DNA from: Lachnospiraceae bacterium NC2008
GTDB taxonomy: Bacteria > Bacillota > Clostridia > Lachnospirales > Lachnospiraceae
DNA length: 64,000 nucleotides
Assembly (NCBI GenBank): GCA_000687675.1
Contig: JHWS01000001.1
Span: forward strand, 124,001 to 188,000
Reading direction: 5' to 3'
Below the pieces are notes generated by a model. That model was not told the DNA's origin, did not search any database, and worked only from the letters and a program-made list of their open reading frames with translations. Shown here piece by piece: positions 52,868 to 61,561 of this stretch (the first letter of the stretch is position 1; each line of letters starts with the position of its first letter). A program made the translations under genes and the position numbers.

Positions 52868-54262
52868 TTATGATGCAGCCACTGCACATGCCTTAGGCTG
52901 CATAGTCTGTATCTCGTAAGAAACCTTAACATCCTCTTCTTTAGAAGAATCGTAGAATTCCTTAACAACTCTGCTTGCTACCATATCTGCATTCTTCTCA
53001 TCTGTATCAACAAGAATAACAAGATACTGGCTGTTAGAGAACTTGGTTCCAACATCTACAGTTCTAAGTGCTGCAACCACTGAACTATCAAGGCAGTTCA
53101 TGGCATTCTCCAGTTCTGTAACTTCAAGATTTCTGCTACAGTTGCTACCCAAAGTAAAGAGCACTGTCTGAACATTGTTCTTATACCTATTAACTGTTCT
53201 GGCTATATAAGCATATACATTCTTGAAATCTTCATAATCAAGGCTGTATGCACCGCGGTTAACATTAAGTCTGCCTTCGATAATATATCTAATATCTTCA
53301 ATATCACAGTTTGTATCTGTGTCAGACTTTCTAATTGACTGGTCACTAAAGAATTGATAGTTATTCTTGCCACGCTTCTTTACACAGTAAAGAGCCTTAT
53401 CTGCATTGGCATAAAGCTGCTCAAAGTTTGTACCATCACCAGGACAGATTGATATACCAATCGAAACTGAGAGCATGGTTTCATATGGTGTTCCTGCAAT
53501 TGCAGAAGTAAATGTATCTATGATACCCGCTGCAAACTTTGATATCTTACGTCTACTCTTAACATCTGGATAGAACAAAATAAACTCATCGCCACCAATT
53601 CGGCATATAATTTCATCATCTATAGCAAGATTTTTAAGTGTTTTAGCAAATAGCTTAAGAACATGGTCACCCTCGATATGTCCATATGTATCATTGACCA
53701 GCTTAAAGTTATCAAGGTCAATCATAAAGAGAGCGCCTTCTCTTCCAAATGCTACCAGCTGATTAATCTGTTCTTCACAGTGTCTTCTGTTGTACAGACC
53801 TGTTAAAGGATCTACGTCAGCCATCATCTGGTTATGGATAAGAACATCAAGTTCTTCTTGCTTGGAAGCAAGCTCCTTCTCAAGACACTTTCTAAGTTTA
53901 TATAGTTCTATAGTTCTTTCAATACGTCTCTTCATAACAACTGGAACAAATGGCTTACAAATAAAATCATCTGCACCAATCTTGAAACATTCCGATTCTA
54001 TGGACACTGATTCTTCTGAAGTAAGGAATATAGCTGGGATATCTGCAATACGCTTATCAGCTCTAATAAGCTTAAGAAGATCTCTTCCGTCCATTCCAGG
54101 CATATTAATATCAAGAAGTAAAAGATCAGGACGGTTATCTTTAATATAGCGAAGAGCTAGTTTGCCATCCTGAAATGCAACTACATTATAAGATTCTTCT
54201 AAGAGTTTTCTAGCCATCTTAAGATATATCTGGCTATCATCAACTATAACTATCTCCTGCAT
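52868..54262 (-). CDS. REC-GGDEF response regulator with extra C-terminal domain
   Basis: A 464-residue cytosolic regulator. The receiver domain (1-120) has the acidic pair Asp8-Asp9, the phospho-acceptor Asp51 in LLLLDINMPGMDG and Lys103. A coiled linker (120-145) leads to a GGDEF domain with GGDEF at 223-227 and MIDLDNFKLVNDTYGH, so diguanylate cyclase activity controlled by phosphorylation is expected. The last 140 residues look like a second, degenerate GGDEF-like domain without the signature. There is no RxxD inhibition site before GGDEF. No histidine kinase is adjacent. The start is taken as ATG 54262; TTG 54265 next to it is closer to AAGGAATGG. Confidence 0.9.
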   Translation of the reverse strand: MQEIVIVDDSQIYLKMARKLLEESYNVVAFQDGKLALRYIKDNRPDLLLLDINMPGMDGRDLLKLIRADKRIADIPAIFLTSEESVSIESECFKIGADDFICKPFVPVVMKRRIERTIELYKLRKCLEKELASKQEELDVLIHNQMMADVDPLTGLYNRRHCEEQINQLVAFGREGALFMIDLDNFKLVNDTYGHIEGDHVLKLFAKTLKNLAIDDEIICRIGGDEFILFYPDVKSRRKISKFAAGIIDTFTSAIAGTPYETMLSVSIGISICPGDGTNFEQLYANADKALYCVKKRGKNNYQFFSDQSIRKSDTDTNCDIEDIRYIIEGRLNVNRGAYSLDYEDFKNVYAYIARTVNRYKNNVQTVLFTLGSNCSRNLEVTELENAMNCLDSSVVAALRTVDVGTKFSNSQYLVILVDTDEKNADMVASRVVKEFYDSSKEEDVKVSYEIQTMQPKACAVAAS

Positions 54263-54559
54263 CAATCTACCATTCCTTTCTTATAATCCCTAATGGTACT
54301 CTAACATCAAAATACAGCATAAAAATGTCAGTTTAAGTATTATTTTTACAGTTTGAGTATTTTCTCTTAAAAAAAATTAAATAATTTAAGATGATGTTAT
54401 GTATTTGTTAAGAGACATATTATACACTATGCCACGTGGTACAGAGATGTACCTCCGAAAAACCCTTTTTTGTTTAATTTTTTCTTGTTAGATACAATGG
54501 GGGCCGGTGGCATATTAGAGATGTTGTCGGTCTTTTTTGTATTATAGGTTTTAAAAATA

Positions 54560-54595
54560 AAATCTCCGCGTATGCTTGCATACTAGCGGAGATTT
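54560..54595. terminator. Strong hairpin, bidirectional terminator
   Basis: A 10-bp stem AAATCTCCGC/GCGGAGATTT extended by TATG/CATA, flanked by A-rich and T-rich tracts. Confidence 0.75.
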
Positions 54596-54654
54596 TTATT
54601 TTTACAAACCGCACAAACATGAGCATGTAGCGATGGTTTACCATCGCGGGAATG

Positions 54655-54786
54655 CGAATGTTTGTAGGATTGCGAGAGCGCGTAGCGCGTAGCAATCCGT
54701 ATAATACAAAAATGTAAAGCGCGAAATACGAATGTTGTAGGATTGCGAGAGCGCTTCGCGCGTAGCAATCCGTATAATACAAAAAA
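54655..54786. repeat. Two tandem copies of a 58-base REP-like palindromic element
   Basis: Copies at 54655-54712 and 54729-54786 begin CGAATGTT(T)GTAGG and end CCGTATAATACAAAAA. Each forms GGATTGC/GCAATCC with an inner CGCG- or GCGC-type pairing; the loops differ (GTAGCGCG against TTCGCGC) while the pairing is kept. GC-rich and repeated, they resemble extragenic palindromes or a miniature mobile element. Confidence 0.75.
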
Positions 54787-54793
54787 GCTTCCC

Positions 54794-55936
54794 CTACTTC
54801 TTATTCACTGCCACATATCCATGATCTATAGTTATCGCCGCCTCATACTCAGGGAAGTTCTCCCTTAAGGCATTTGCAAACCTATCATTAACCTCATCAT
54901 CACTGATTGCCACCCCTTTAGGCACCTCACAGTCAAAGATTACCATAGTGCTCTTAGCCCCTGACGGCGCATCTACCACCCTAAAATCATGTATCGAAAT
55001 ATTCTCATTAATATTCTTAGCTTCCTTCTTTAAAAAGCGATATACAGGATGCTGGTGCTCATCAAGAGTCATAATAGGATCATAATGTATAAGAACCGGA
55101 AGTTTGTAGTTCTCTAGCAAGTCCCTTTCAATCCTGTCCACTATCTCGTGGCACTCAATAATTCCTTTCTCTGCAGGAACCTCCACATGTGCACTTGCAA
55201 ATCTGTGTCCTGGGCCATAATCATGAACCATAAGGTCATGTGTGCCAAGAACTCCATCATAGGAAAGAATAGTATTCTTTATGGAAGCAACAAACTCTGG
55301 ATCTGGTGTAGGCCCAACAAGAGGATTAAGCGTATCCTTAACAAGTCCAATACCACTAATCATGATAATAATTGCCACCAATGTACCAGTTATGCCATCT
55401 ATATTTACTCCAAAGTAGTAGCAAATTAAAGCTGATATAAGAACTGCAAGTGTAGCAAAGATATCATTCCTGCTGTCTGTACTAACTGCAATCATAGTTG
55501 TTGAATCAATCTTTTTTCCAACTGACTTATATATTACATACATAAAGAGCTTTACAAGGATAGAACCTGCAAGAACTATGTACATAAGTAAACTGTAATT
55601 AATCTTTGATGGGTGAATAATCTTGATAAAGCTGGATCTAAAGAGTTCTACCGCAGCTATCATTACAAGAAATGCTACGATAAGACCTGATATATATTCA
55701 TATCTTGCATGACCAAAAGGATGGTCATCATCTGCTGGCTTAGAGGAAAGATTAAAGCCAATAAGGCTGACTATGCTTGATATAGAATCAGACAGATTAT
55801 TGATACCATCAGCAATAATAGAAATCATACCTGACATAAGACCTACTATAAGCTTAGATACTGCCAGAAACACATTGCAACATATACCAATTATACTGGC
55901 CATCTTGCCATATCTGACTCTCTTTTCTTCTTCCAT
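54794..55936 (-). CDS. Cation diffusion facilitator transporter (second copy)
   Basis: A 380-residue CDF metal/proton antiporter with six helices (metal-site motifs DGINNLSDSISS and the loop HPFGHARYEYISGL) and a C-terminal cytoplasmic domain longer than usual, as in the copy at 32.1-33.2 kb. The two proteins share the same order and spacing of motifs, including HDLMVHDYGPGHRFASAHVEVP here against YDLFISNYGPDKDYASVHVEVP there, so they are paralogues of one subfamily. The start is ambiguous: ATG 55936 and ATG 55942 both lie near GGGGGA. Metal unknown. Confidence 0.92.
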   Translation of the reverse strand: MEEEKRVRYGKMASIIGICCNVFLAVSKLIVGLMSGMISIIADGINNLSDSISSIVSLIGFNLSSKPADDDHPFGHARYEYISGLIVAFLVMIAAVELFRSSFIKIIHPSKINYSLLMYIVLAGSILVKLFMYVIYKSVGKKIDSTTMIAVSTDSRNDIFATLAVLISALICYYFGVNIDGITGTLVAIIIMISGIGLVKDTLNPLVGPTPDPEFVASIKNTILSYDGVLGTHDLMVHDYGPGHRFASAHVEVPAEKGIIECHEIVDRIERDLLENYKLPVLIHYDPIMTLDEHQHPVYRFLKKEAKNINENISIHDFRVVDAPSGAKSTMVIFDCEVPKGVAISDDEVNDRFANALRENFPEYEAAITIDHGYVAVNKK

Positions 55937-55982
55937 ATCCATCCCCCAAAAAAGCAAAATATATTATCTATCATTGTAACAC

Positions 55983-56020
55983 AAAAGGGACCCTATGATA
56001 TTCTTCATAAGGTCCCTTTT
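55983..56020 (-). terminator. Intrinsic terminator of the bioY-DUF1284 operon
   Basis: A 10-bp stem AAAAGGGACC/GGTCCCTTTT extended by TATG/CATA. Confidence 0.88.
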
Positions 56021-56041
56021 GTGTGGAGTCATTATATATAA

Positions 56042-56461
56042 TTAAATAATGTACTTTTTTGTCTTTATATTTTTCCAGCAGGCACTGACAGGATACCATT
56101 CGCAGTCCCCACATATCTTCTTTAATCGTTCATCTTCCACCCCAGATGCCAGATATTCGTCAAGCTTTGCTATAAGTTCCTGATACGAATATATTCCTTC
56201 ATCAAGTCTAAGCGCATCGATAACACCCTTATCAAAACGAAGCACCTTGTCATCCGATTTACATACTCCATTAGATATTTTAGATGGACAGTTTTCGCAA
56301 AGATTATCTGTAGTGAATACTATCTCCACCTTCTCATCCTCGTTGTTCCTTAGTCTTTCAACTACAGCGTCCATATATGAGACAAATGCTTTCGAATATC
56401 CTTTCCCACTATATCCCTGAGTACATAAAAGATGATGCGGACGAAGTTTTATTGTTTCCAT
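56042..56461 (-). CDS. DUF1284 family protein
   Basis: A 139-residue protein with the DUF1284 start LRPHHLLCTQGYSGKGYS and cysteines in NLCENCP and ICGDCEWYPVSACW, which could bind a metal or iron-sulfur cluster. The family is uncharacterised. It starts two bases behind the bioY stop codon, so it is cotranscribed with the biotin transporter gene. Confidence 0.85.
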   Translation of the reverse strand: METIKLRPHHLLCTQGYSGKGYSKAFVSYMDAVVERLRNNEDEKVEIVFTTDNLCENCPSKISNGVCKSDDKVLRFDKGVIDALRLDEGIYSYQELIAKLDEYLASGVEDERLKKICGDCEWYPVSACWKNIKTKKYII

Positions 56462-56463
56462 CT

Positions 56464-57021
56464 TTATAATAATCCTGCTTTAACCAATGCTTTCTTTATT
56501 CTATCTCCAAATACACCTGAAAGGATTAATTTAATTATTGCTGTTGGGATAAATGGTACTACGCAGGCTGTAAGTCCATAAACAAATGATGCCTCTGCAA
56601 CAAACATAAACCATATTGTACCTATAAGATAGTTAATAAGAACACCACCTAAGAGTCCTAACCAGTACACAATACTCTTCATACCTTTATTAGCAACCAG
56701 TCCTGATATCAATGCCATAATAGGGAATGAAATAATAAAACCTCCGGTAACTCCAAATACGACTCCTGCTCCGCCTGAAAAGCCAGCAAGAACAGGTACA
56801 CCTGCCATAGCAAGTAATATGTATATAATTGTTGACATAGTTCCTCTTTTAGCTCCCAGTATAATTCCCGCTAAAGGAACTGCAAGTGTTTGTAGTGTAA
56901 GTGGTACACCTCCTGGAAGAGGTATAGATATTTGAGCCATGACAGCTATAATTGCTGTAAAAATTGCAATATAACAGATATCACGTATTTCTATCTTAGA
57001 TTTTGTTTTTGTCTTCTCCAT
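56464..57021 (-). CDS. bioY: BioY biotin transporter (ECF S-component)
   Basis: A 185-residue, six-helix biotin-binding subunit of an ECF transporter, recognised by AQISIPLPGGVPLTLQTLAVPLAGIILG, GFSGGAGVVFGVTGGFIISFP and NYLIGTIWF. The energising subunits are not in the window and are probably shared ones elsewhere. Start supported by AAAGGAGAATTG. The upstream region contains a candidate operator and a strong hairpin. Confidence 0.94.
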   Translation of the reverse strand: MEKTKTKSKIEIRDICYIAIFTAIIAVMAQISIPLPGGVPLTLQTLAVPLAGIILGAKRGTMSTIIYILLAMAGVPVLAGFSGGAGVVFGVTGGFIISFPIMALISGLVANKGMKSIVYWLGLLGGVLINYLIGTIWFMFVAEASFVYGLTACVVPFIPTAIIKLILSGVFGDRIKKALVKAGLL

Positions 57022-57056
57022 CAGTAATCAATTCTCCTTTGTGCTACACATCAAAA

Positions 57057-57113
57057 AAACCTGATGCATGTTATATAAGTCTTGCGCGCTTACATAACAT
57101 ACAACAGGGTTTT
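57057..57113 (-). terminator. Hairpin in front of bioY, terminator or attenuator
   Basis: A long interrupted stem: on the minus strand AAAACCCTG, TATGTTAT and TAAG pair with CTTA, ATAACAT and CAGGTTTT, followed by seven T residues. It ends only 35 bases before the bioY start, so if it stops the upstream gene it must also be crossed by, or regulate, bioY transcription. Confidence 0.65.
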
Positions 57114-57124
57114 GAGTTTTTCAA

Positions 57125-57148
57125 TTGTTTACCTCAAAAGGTTTACAA
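57125..57148. promoter_or_regulatory. BirA-like inverted repeat upstream of bioY
   Basis: TTGTTTACC (57125-57133) and GGTTTACAA (57140-57148) separated by six bases; on the minus strand the first half reads TTGTAAACC, identical to a classic biotin-repressor half-site. The spacing of six is shorter than the 14-16 of known BirA operators. Confidence 0.4.
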
Positions 57149-57171
57149 TCGAATAAAAATTGTTAGAAAAC

Positions 57172-57981
57172 TTATTTAAATGAATCCTTATCTATACCAG
57201 AAAGATTATCTACATGACCATTGTTACCCTGGTCACCTGTGTAAAGTACAGGATTACCTGTGTTAGGATCGATGTTGTCACCAGCTGTTGTGTGGTTGAA
57301 CATGTTTGGATCATATGTCTGAGGTGTATAAGTATTGTTAAATCCACCTAAGCCAGATGTGTTCATCTCTTTTTCTTTCTTAATTGAGAATATCAGAGCA
57401 ATAAGGCAACCAATACCTAAAACAGCAAATATACCAACCATAAGTCTATATGTACCTGGTGTTTCTGTTGTATCGATTTCAAGATAATATGCACGATCAC
57501 CACAGTCCATCTCATCAATGATCCAGTCATTATAGAATCCTGTCATCTCACTGTCCATAGATTCAATAGAACCCTTGATTGTTATCTTCTTTGGTAAATC
57601 AGTTCTGAGACCATCTACATAATCCCATGTATAATCAGAAATCTCATTGAGTTCCTTAATCAACTTCTTGTTGTTTGTCTTAAGAGATATGAAATTATCA
57701 TTATCAAGCCAGATAATAAAATGCTGATCCTTACCTGTTGGAACACCATTAGTAGTATGCTTTGTTTCAGCATAGTTTCCTATTACACCATCAACTGTAA
57801 GTTCAACGAATGAACCCTTCTTTGGTTTTCCTGATTCAAATGAATCATAAAATTTAACTGAATTGTCAAAGATTACATCTTTCTCAATTACAAAAAGGAG
57901 TATTGTAATTAAGAAGAAGAATATTGTTCCTACAATTAGTCCTACTTTTGAGTTTTTTCTCTTTGGTTGTACGAATGCCAT
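57172..57981 (-). CDS. Hypothetical membrane protein with two helices
   Basis: A 269-residue protein. A helix near the N-terminus (about 12-32) is followed by an outer domain of about 150 residues (SFVELTVDGVIGNYAETKHT, KITIKGSIESMDSEMTGFYNDW), a second helix (about 181-203) and a polar, Asn/Gly/Thr-rich cytoplasmic tail (about 205-269). No catalytic motif and no recognised family. Start supported by AAAGGTAGG. It lies between coaBC and bioY on the same strand but is unlikely to belong to either pathway. Confidence 0.75.
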   Translation of the reverse strand: MAFVQPKRKNSKVGLIVGTIFFFLITILLFVIEKDVIFDNSVKFYDSFESGKPKKGSFVELTVDGVIGNYAETKHTTNGVPTGKDQHFIIWLDNDNFISLKTNNKKLIKELNEISDYTWDYVDGLRTDLPKKITIKGSIESMDSEMTGFYNDWIIDEMDCGDRAYYLEIDTTETPGTYRLMVGIFAVLGIGCLIALIFSIKKEKEMNTSGLGGFNNTYTPQTYDPNMFNHTTAGDNIDPNTGNPVLYTGDQGNNGHVDNLSGIDKDSFK

Positions 57982-58086
57982 AAATTCCTACCTTTCACTT
58001 TCTTATTTTAGTTTTTCCCTAGTGCTGACGACTTTTCCCTTTTGTCATATTTAATATAGGAAAACGCTAGGCGCATCCTATTTGCC

Positions 58087-59289
58087 CTAAATTTCACCTA
58101 AAATTCTATCTAAGATACCACCTGCAACTTCCTGCTTACTCATAATAGGAAGTTCTTCTATACCATCTTTTGTAATGATAGTAACTACGTTAGTATCTGT
58201 GCCGAAACCTGCGCCCTCAACTTTAAGATTGTTAGCAACAATCATATCAAGTTTCTTTTTATCAAGTTTGGCCTTAGAATTCTCAAGCATATCCTTGGTT
58301 TCCATAGAGAAACCGCAGACAAAGATTCCCTTTGGTCGATTTTCAGCCACATATCCTAGTATATCATTAGTGCGCTCTAAATGAATAGACATATCTTCAT
58401 CTTTTTTCTTTAATTTGTCTTCAGCTACGTCACTAGGCCTGTAATCAGCCACTGCTGCCGACTTTACAAGGATATCAGTTGTAGGAAGCGCTGCTTTAAC
58501 GGCCTCAAACATATCTTTAGCCGATACAACATTCACCATATTTACAAACGGTACTGGTTCAAGAGCTACCTGTCCGCTAATTAAAGTTACTTCCGCACCT
58601 CTAAGCATAGCTTCTCTGGCTATAGCATAGCCCATCTTACCTGTAGAATGATTAGTAATATATCTTACTGGATCAATTGCTTCCTGAGTTGGACCTGCTG
58701 TAACAGTAACGTGCTTACCAGCTAAATCTTTCTCTCTAGCAAGTTCTTTATATACATACTCTACAAGAACTTCTGGTTCAGGTAACTTACCCTTACCAAC
58801 ATCCTTGCAGGCAAGAAGCCCTGTAGCTGGCTCTATAATTTCAAAACCGTATGAACGAAGTCTTTCTATATTATCCTGTGTAATCTGGTTTTCAAGCATA
58901 GCTGTATTCATAGCTGGTGCAACTATCTTCTTGCAGGTTGCTGCAAGAGCAACAGTTGTAAGCATATCATCAGCTATACCATGACTCATCTTAGCAATAA
59001 CGTTAGCAGTTGCTGGTGCTATAAGCATAAGATCAGCCTTCTTAGCAAGAGATATATGCTCTACATCATGCTTATAATCATGTTCAAATGTATCAACAGC
59101 CACATGATTATTAGTTAATGTTTCAAGTGTCAGCGGAGTAATAAACTCAGTTGCATTCTTTGTCATAATAACATTAACATCTGCTCCAGCCTTTCTAAGA
59201 GCACTGGCAACATTGGCCATCTTATATGCTGCTATACCGCCTGTAATACCAAGAACTACGCATTTACCTTTAAGATTTTCAATATTCAT
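58087..59289 (-). CDS. coaBC: Bifunctional phosphopantothenoylcysteine synthetase/decarboxylase
   Basis: A 400-residue fused enzyme of coenzyme A synthesis. The N-terminal flavin decarboxylase (CoaC, about 1-185) shows GITGGIAAYKMANV, the MNTAMLENQITQ segment and GLLACKDVGKGKLPEPE; the C-terminal synthetase (CoaB) shows TAGPTQEAIDPVRYITNHSTGKMGYAIA and KSAAVADYRPSD. It turns 4'-phosphopantothenate into 4'-phosphopantetheine in two steps. It is the last gene of the pan operon, 63 bases behind panD. Confidence 0.95.
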   Translation of the reverse strand: MNIENLKGKCVVLGITGGIAAYKMANVASALRKAGADVNVIMTKNATEFITPLTLETLTNNHVAVDTFEHDYKHDVEHISLAKKADLMLIAPATANVIAKMSHGIADDMLTTVALAATCKKIVAPAMNTAMLENQITQDNIERLRSYGFEIIEPATGLLACKDVGKGKLPEPEVLVEYVYKELAREKDLAGKHVTVTAGPTQEAIDPVRYITNHSTGKMGYAIAREAMLRGAEVTLISGQVALEPVPFVNMVNVVSAKDMFEAVKAALPTTDILVKSAAVADYRPSDVAEDKLKKKDEDMSIHLERTNDILGYVAENRPKGIFVCGFSMETKDMLENSKAKLDKKKLDMIVANNLKVEGAGFGTDTNVVTIITKDGIEELPIMSKQEVAGGILDRILGEI

Positions 59290-59352
59290 ACGCTTACCCT
59301 CATGTAGTGAATGAATCTTTGGATTCGTTAATAGTTAACTTTGTGAACTATC

Positions 59353-59736
59353 TTAGAAAAGCACACCATGCTTCTCATAGTTAGTAATCTTATCAACCTT
59401 GTTATCCTCATCTACAAATACAACCTTTGGAGAGAACTCCTTAGCCTCTTCTGGAGTCATAGATGCATAAGACATAATGATAACTTTGTCTCCAACGCTG
59501 ACACATCTAGCTGCTGCACCGTTAAGGCAGATCATACCGCTTCCTCTTTCACCAGCTATAGTATATGTTTCAAGGCGGTTTCCGTTATTAACATCAACAA
59601 CCTGAACCTTCTCATATTCATATATTCCTGCTGCCTCAAGAAGAGCTGCATCAACAGTTATGGAACCTACGTAGTTAAGTTCTGCCTGAACTACTGTAGC
59701 TCTATGAATTTTGCTTTTTAACATTTCGATTGTCAT
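59353..59736 (-). CDS. panD: Aspartate 1-decarboxylase proenzyme
   Basis: A 127-residue pyruvoyl-dependent enzyme producing beta-alanine from aspartate. The self-cleavage site is Gly24-Ser25 in NYVGSITVD, and Lys9 and Tyr58-region motifs ([34 protein letters not shown]) are complete. I take ATG 59736 as start because AAGGAGAAATTT lies upstream; the start overlaps no coding part, but the ribosome binding site lies at the end of panC. Confidence 0.95.
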   Translation of the reverse strand: MTIEMLKSKIHRATVVQAELNYVGSITVDAALLEAAGIYEYEKVQVVDVNNGNRLETYTIAGERGSGMICLNGAAARCVSVGDKVIIMSYASMTPEEAKEFSPKVVFVDEDNKVDKITNYEKHGVLF

Positions 59737-59746
59737 AAATTTCTCC

Positions 59747-60604
59747 TTATACACTGTATATAAAGTTATCGATTAGTCTTGTCTTACCAATATAAACTGC
59801 CATGGCAAAGAGTGTCTCGCCTTCAATCTTAGATACAGTTGCCATTGTGATGCCGTTAACAGCTGATACATAATCAATCTTAGCAAGTGGCTCTTTCTCG
59901 ATTATCTCTTTCATAGCTGCAACAATCTTGTCTGCATCCTTCTCACCGTCCTTAGCCATCTTCTCTCCAGCAAATATGGCCTTTGATAAGCAAAGAGCTG
60001 CCTGTCTCTCTTCAGGGTTAAGGTAAGTATTACGTGAAGACTTTGCAAGTCCATCTTCCTCTCTTACAATAGGGCAACCAACTATTTCTATACCATATGA
60101 TAAATCTCTTACCATACGCTTAATTATAGCAAGCTGCTGTGCGTCCTTCTGTCCGAAAAATGCCTTATCAGGCATAACGATATTGAAAAGCTTACCAACT
60201 ACTGTACATACACCTCTAAAGTGAATAGGTCTTGTCTTACCGCAAAGCTGCTTTGGCATATCATCGAGAATCTCGATATAAGTATCTGTCTTGCCATTAC
60301 CGTCTGGATACATCTCATCTACTGATGGGTAGAATACAAGTGAGCATCCGTGCTGCTCAAGAAGCTGGCAGTCATGTTCAAAATCTCTTGGATAAGATTC
60401 AAGATCTTCTCCTGGTCCAAACTGTGTTGGATTAACAAAGTCAGATGCAACTACCTTGTCGCACATACTTACTGCCTTATCTACAAGACTTGCATGTCCT
60501 TCATGAAGGTATCCCATAGTTGGAACAAGACCAATTGTGAATCCTTCCTTTCTCCATGCATTTACATACTTTCTTACTTCATCTACTGTCTTTGCAATTA
60601 TCAT
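59747..60604 (-). CDS. panC: Pantothenate synthetase
   Basis: A 285-residue enzyme joining pantoate and beta-alanine with ATP. The nucleotide-binding [52 protein letters not shown] and [10 protein letters not shown] (KMSKS-like) are intact. ATG 60604 is chosen for its GGAGAG ribosome binding site; the longer frame to 60640 adds residues not found in the family. Confidence 0.95.
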   Translation of the reverse strand: MIIAKTVDEVRKYVNAWRKEGFTIGLVPTMGYLHEGHASLVDKAVSMCDKVVASDFVNPTQFGPGEDLESYPRDFEHDCQLLEQHGCSLVFYPSVDEMYPDGNGKTDTYIEILDDMPKQLCGKTRPIHFRGVCTVVGKLFNIVMPDKAFFGQKDAQQLAIIKRMVRDLSYGIEIVGCPIVREEDGLAKSSRNTYLNPEERQAALCLSKAIFAGEKMAKDGEKDADKIVAAMKEIIEKEPLAKIDYVSAVNGITMATVSKIEGETLFAMAVYIGKTRLIDNFIYSV

Positions 60605-60682
60605 TTTTCTCTCCAATCTGAGCTTTCCTTCGCTCATCATTTATTTTTATAAGATACCCCCCTCTAAGACGGGTTTAATTCA

Positions 60683-61528
60683 TTAATATTTCTCATCAAG
60701 ACTCTTTAAGAAGTCATCTGAGCAGTCGCTCTTAGTATAGGTATGTTCTACTGCTGGGAAAGTAGCATTCTTAACTTCATTACTATAAGTTGCAAATGCA
60801 TCCTTCATAGCCTGTCCTATCTCACCAAAATGCTTAGCGAACTTAGGACTAACATTAGCAGATATACCTGCCATATCCTGCCATACAAGCACCTGTCCGT
60901 CACACTTATTGCTAGCACCAATACCAATAGTAATCATATCTACCTTCTTTGAGATAAGTTCTGCAAGCTTAGGTGGTACACATTCAAGCACGCACATAAA
61001 TGCTCCTGCTTCCTGTACGTCAAAGGCATCCTGAAGAACTCTTTCAGCATTGGCTTCGCCCTTACCCTGAACTTTAAAGCCACCAAATACGTTAACAGAC
61101 TGTGGTGTCATACCAATATGAGCACATACTGGAATACCACTGTCAACGATGGCCTTAATCTGCTCTTTAACGGCTGCGCCGCCTTCAAGCTTAACAGCAT
61201 TGGCACCTGTTTCTTTAATAAGACGGCCAGCATTCTCAACTGCCTGAGCAACTGAAACCTGGTAGCTCATAAATGGCATATCCATAATTACGAATATATC
61301 CTTAGCTCCACGTACAACGCTGCGACCGTATGTAATCATCTCCTCCATAGTTACAGGAAGAGTTGTATCATATCCCTGCATAGTCATGCCAAGGCTGTCT
61401 CCTACAAGGATAGTATCGATACCTGCCTCATTCATAAGAAGGGCTGTAGAATAATCATAACATGTAAGCTGAGTAATTTTCTCACCATTTTTCTTCATAT
61501 CAAGTAAAGTTGAAACAGTTCTCTTCAT
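60683..61528 (-). CDS. panB: 3-methyl-2-oxobutanoate hydroxymethyltransferase
   Basis: A 281-residue enzyme forming ketopantoate from ketoisovalerate and methylene-tetrahydrofolate. LTCYDYSTALLMNEAGIDTILVGDSLGM, metal-site Asp residues and the substrate motif VKLEGG are visible, followed by CAHIGMTPQSVNVFGG. Start at 61528 decided by GGAGG eight bases upstream. It lies between panG and panC. Confidence 0.95.
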   Translation of the reverse strand: MKRTVSTLLDMKKNGEKITQLTCYDYSTALLMNEAGIDTILVGDSLGMTMQGYDTTLPVTMEEMITYGRSVVRGAKDIFVIMDMPFMSYQVSVAQAVENAGRLIKETGANAVKLEGGAAVKEQIKAIVDSGIPVCAHIGMTPQSVNVFGGFKVQGKGEANAERVLQDAFDVQEAGAFMCVLECVPPKLAELISKKVDMITIGIGASNKCDGQVLVWQDMAGISANVSPKFAKHFGEIGQAMKDAFATYSNEVKNATFPAVEHTYTKSDCSDDFLKSLDEKY

Positions 61529-61561
61529 ATGTTTGTCCTCCATATTATTAAATCTTTTGCG

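Larger units (their letters stand above)
54266..54793. other. Gene-free region with terminator and palindromic repeats
   Basis: 528 bases without a convincing gene. It holds a strong hairpin at 54560-54595, a GCGATGG/CCATCGC hairpin near 54630-54648 and two copies of a 58-base palindromic repeat. Reading frames here run through the repeats, lack ribosome binding sites and yield repeated arginine-rich peptide, so I do not call them. Confidence 0.7.

Noticed and set aside
54474-54782. Small open frames on the minus strand, translating to repeated arginine-rich peptides
   Set aside because: They run through the tandem palindromic repeats, have no ribosome binding site, and repeat the same peptide in two frames; the DNA repeat explains them fully.
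57125-57148. Firm call of a BirA operator
   Set aside because: The half-site matches but the spacer of 6 bases is outside the known 14-16 range, so it is listed only as a candidate.
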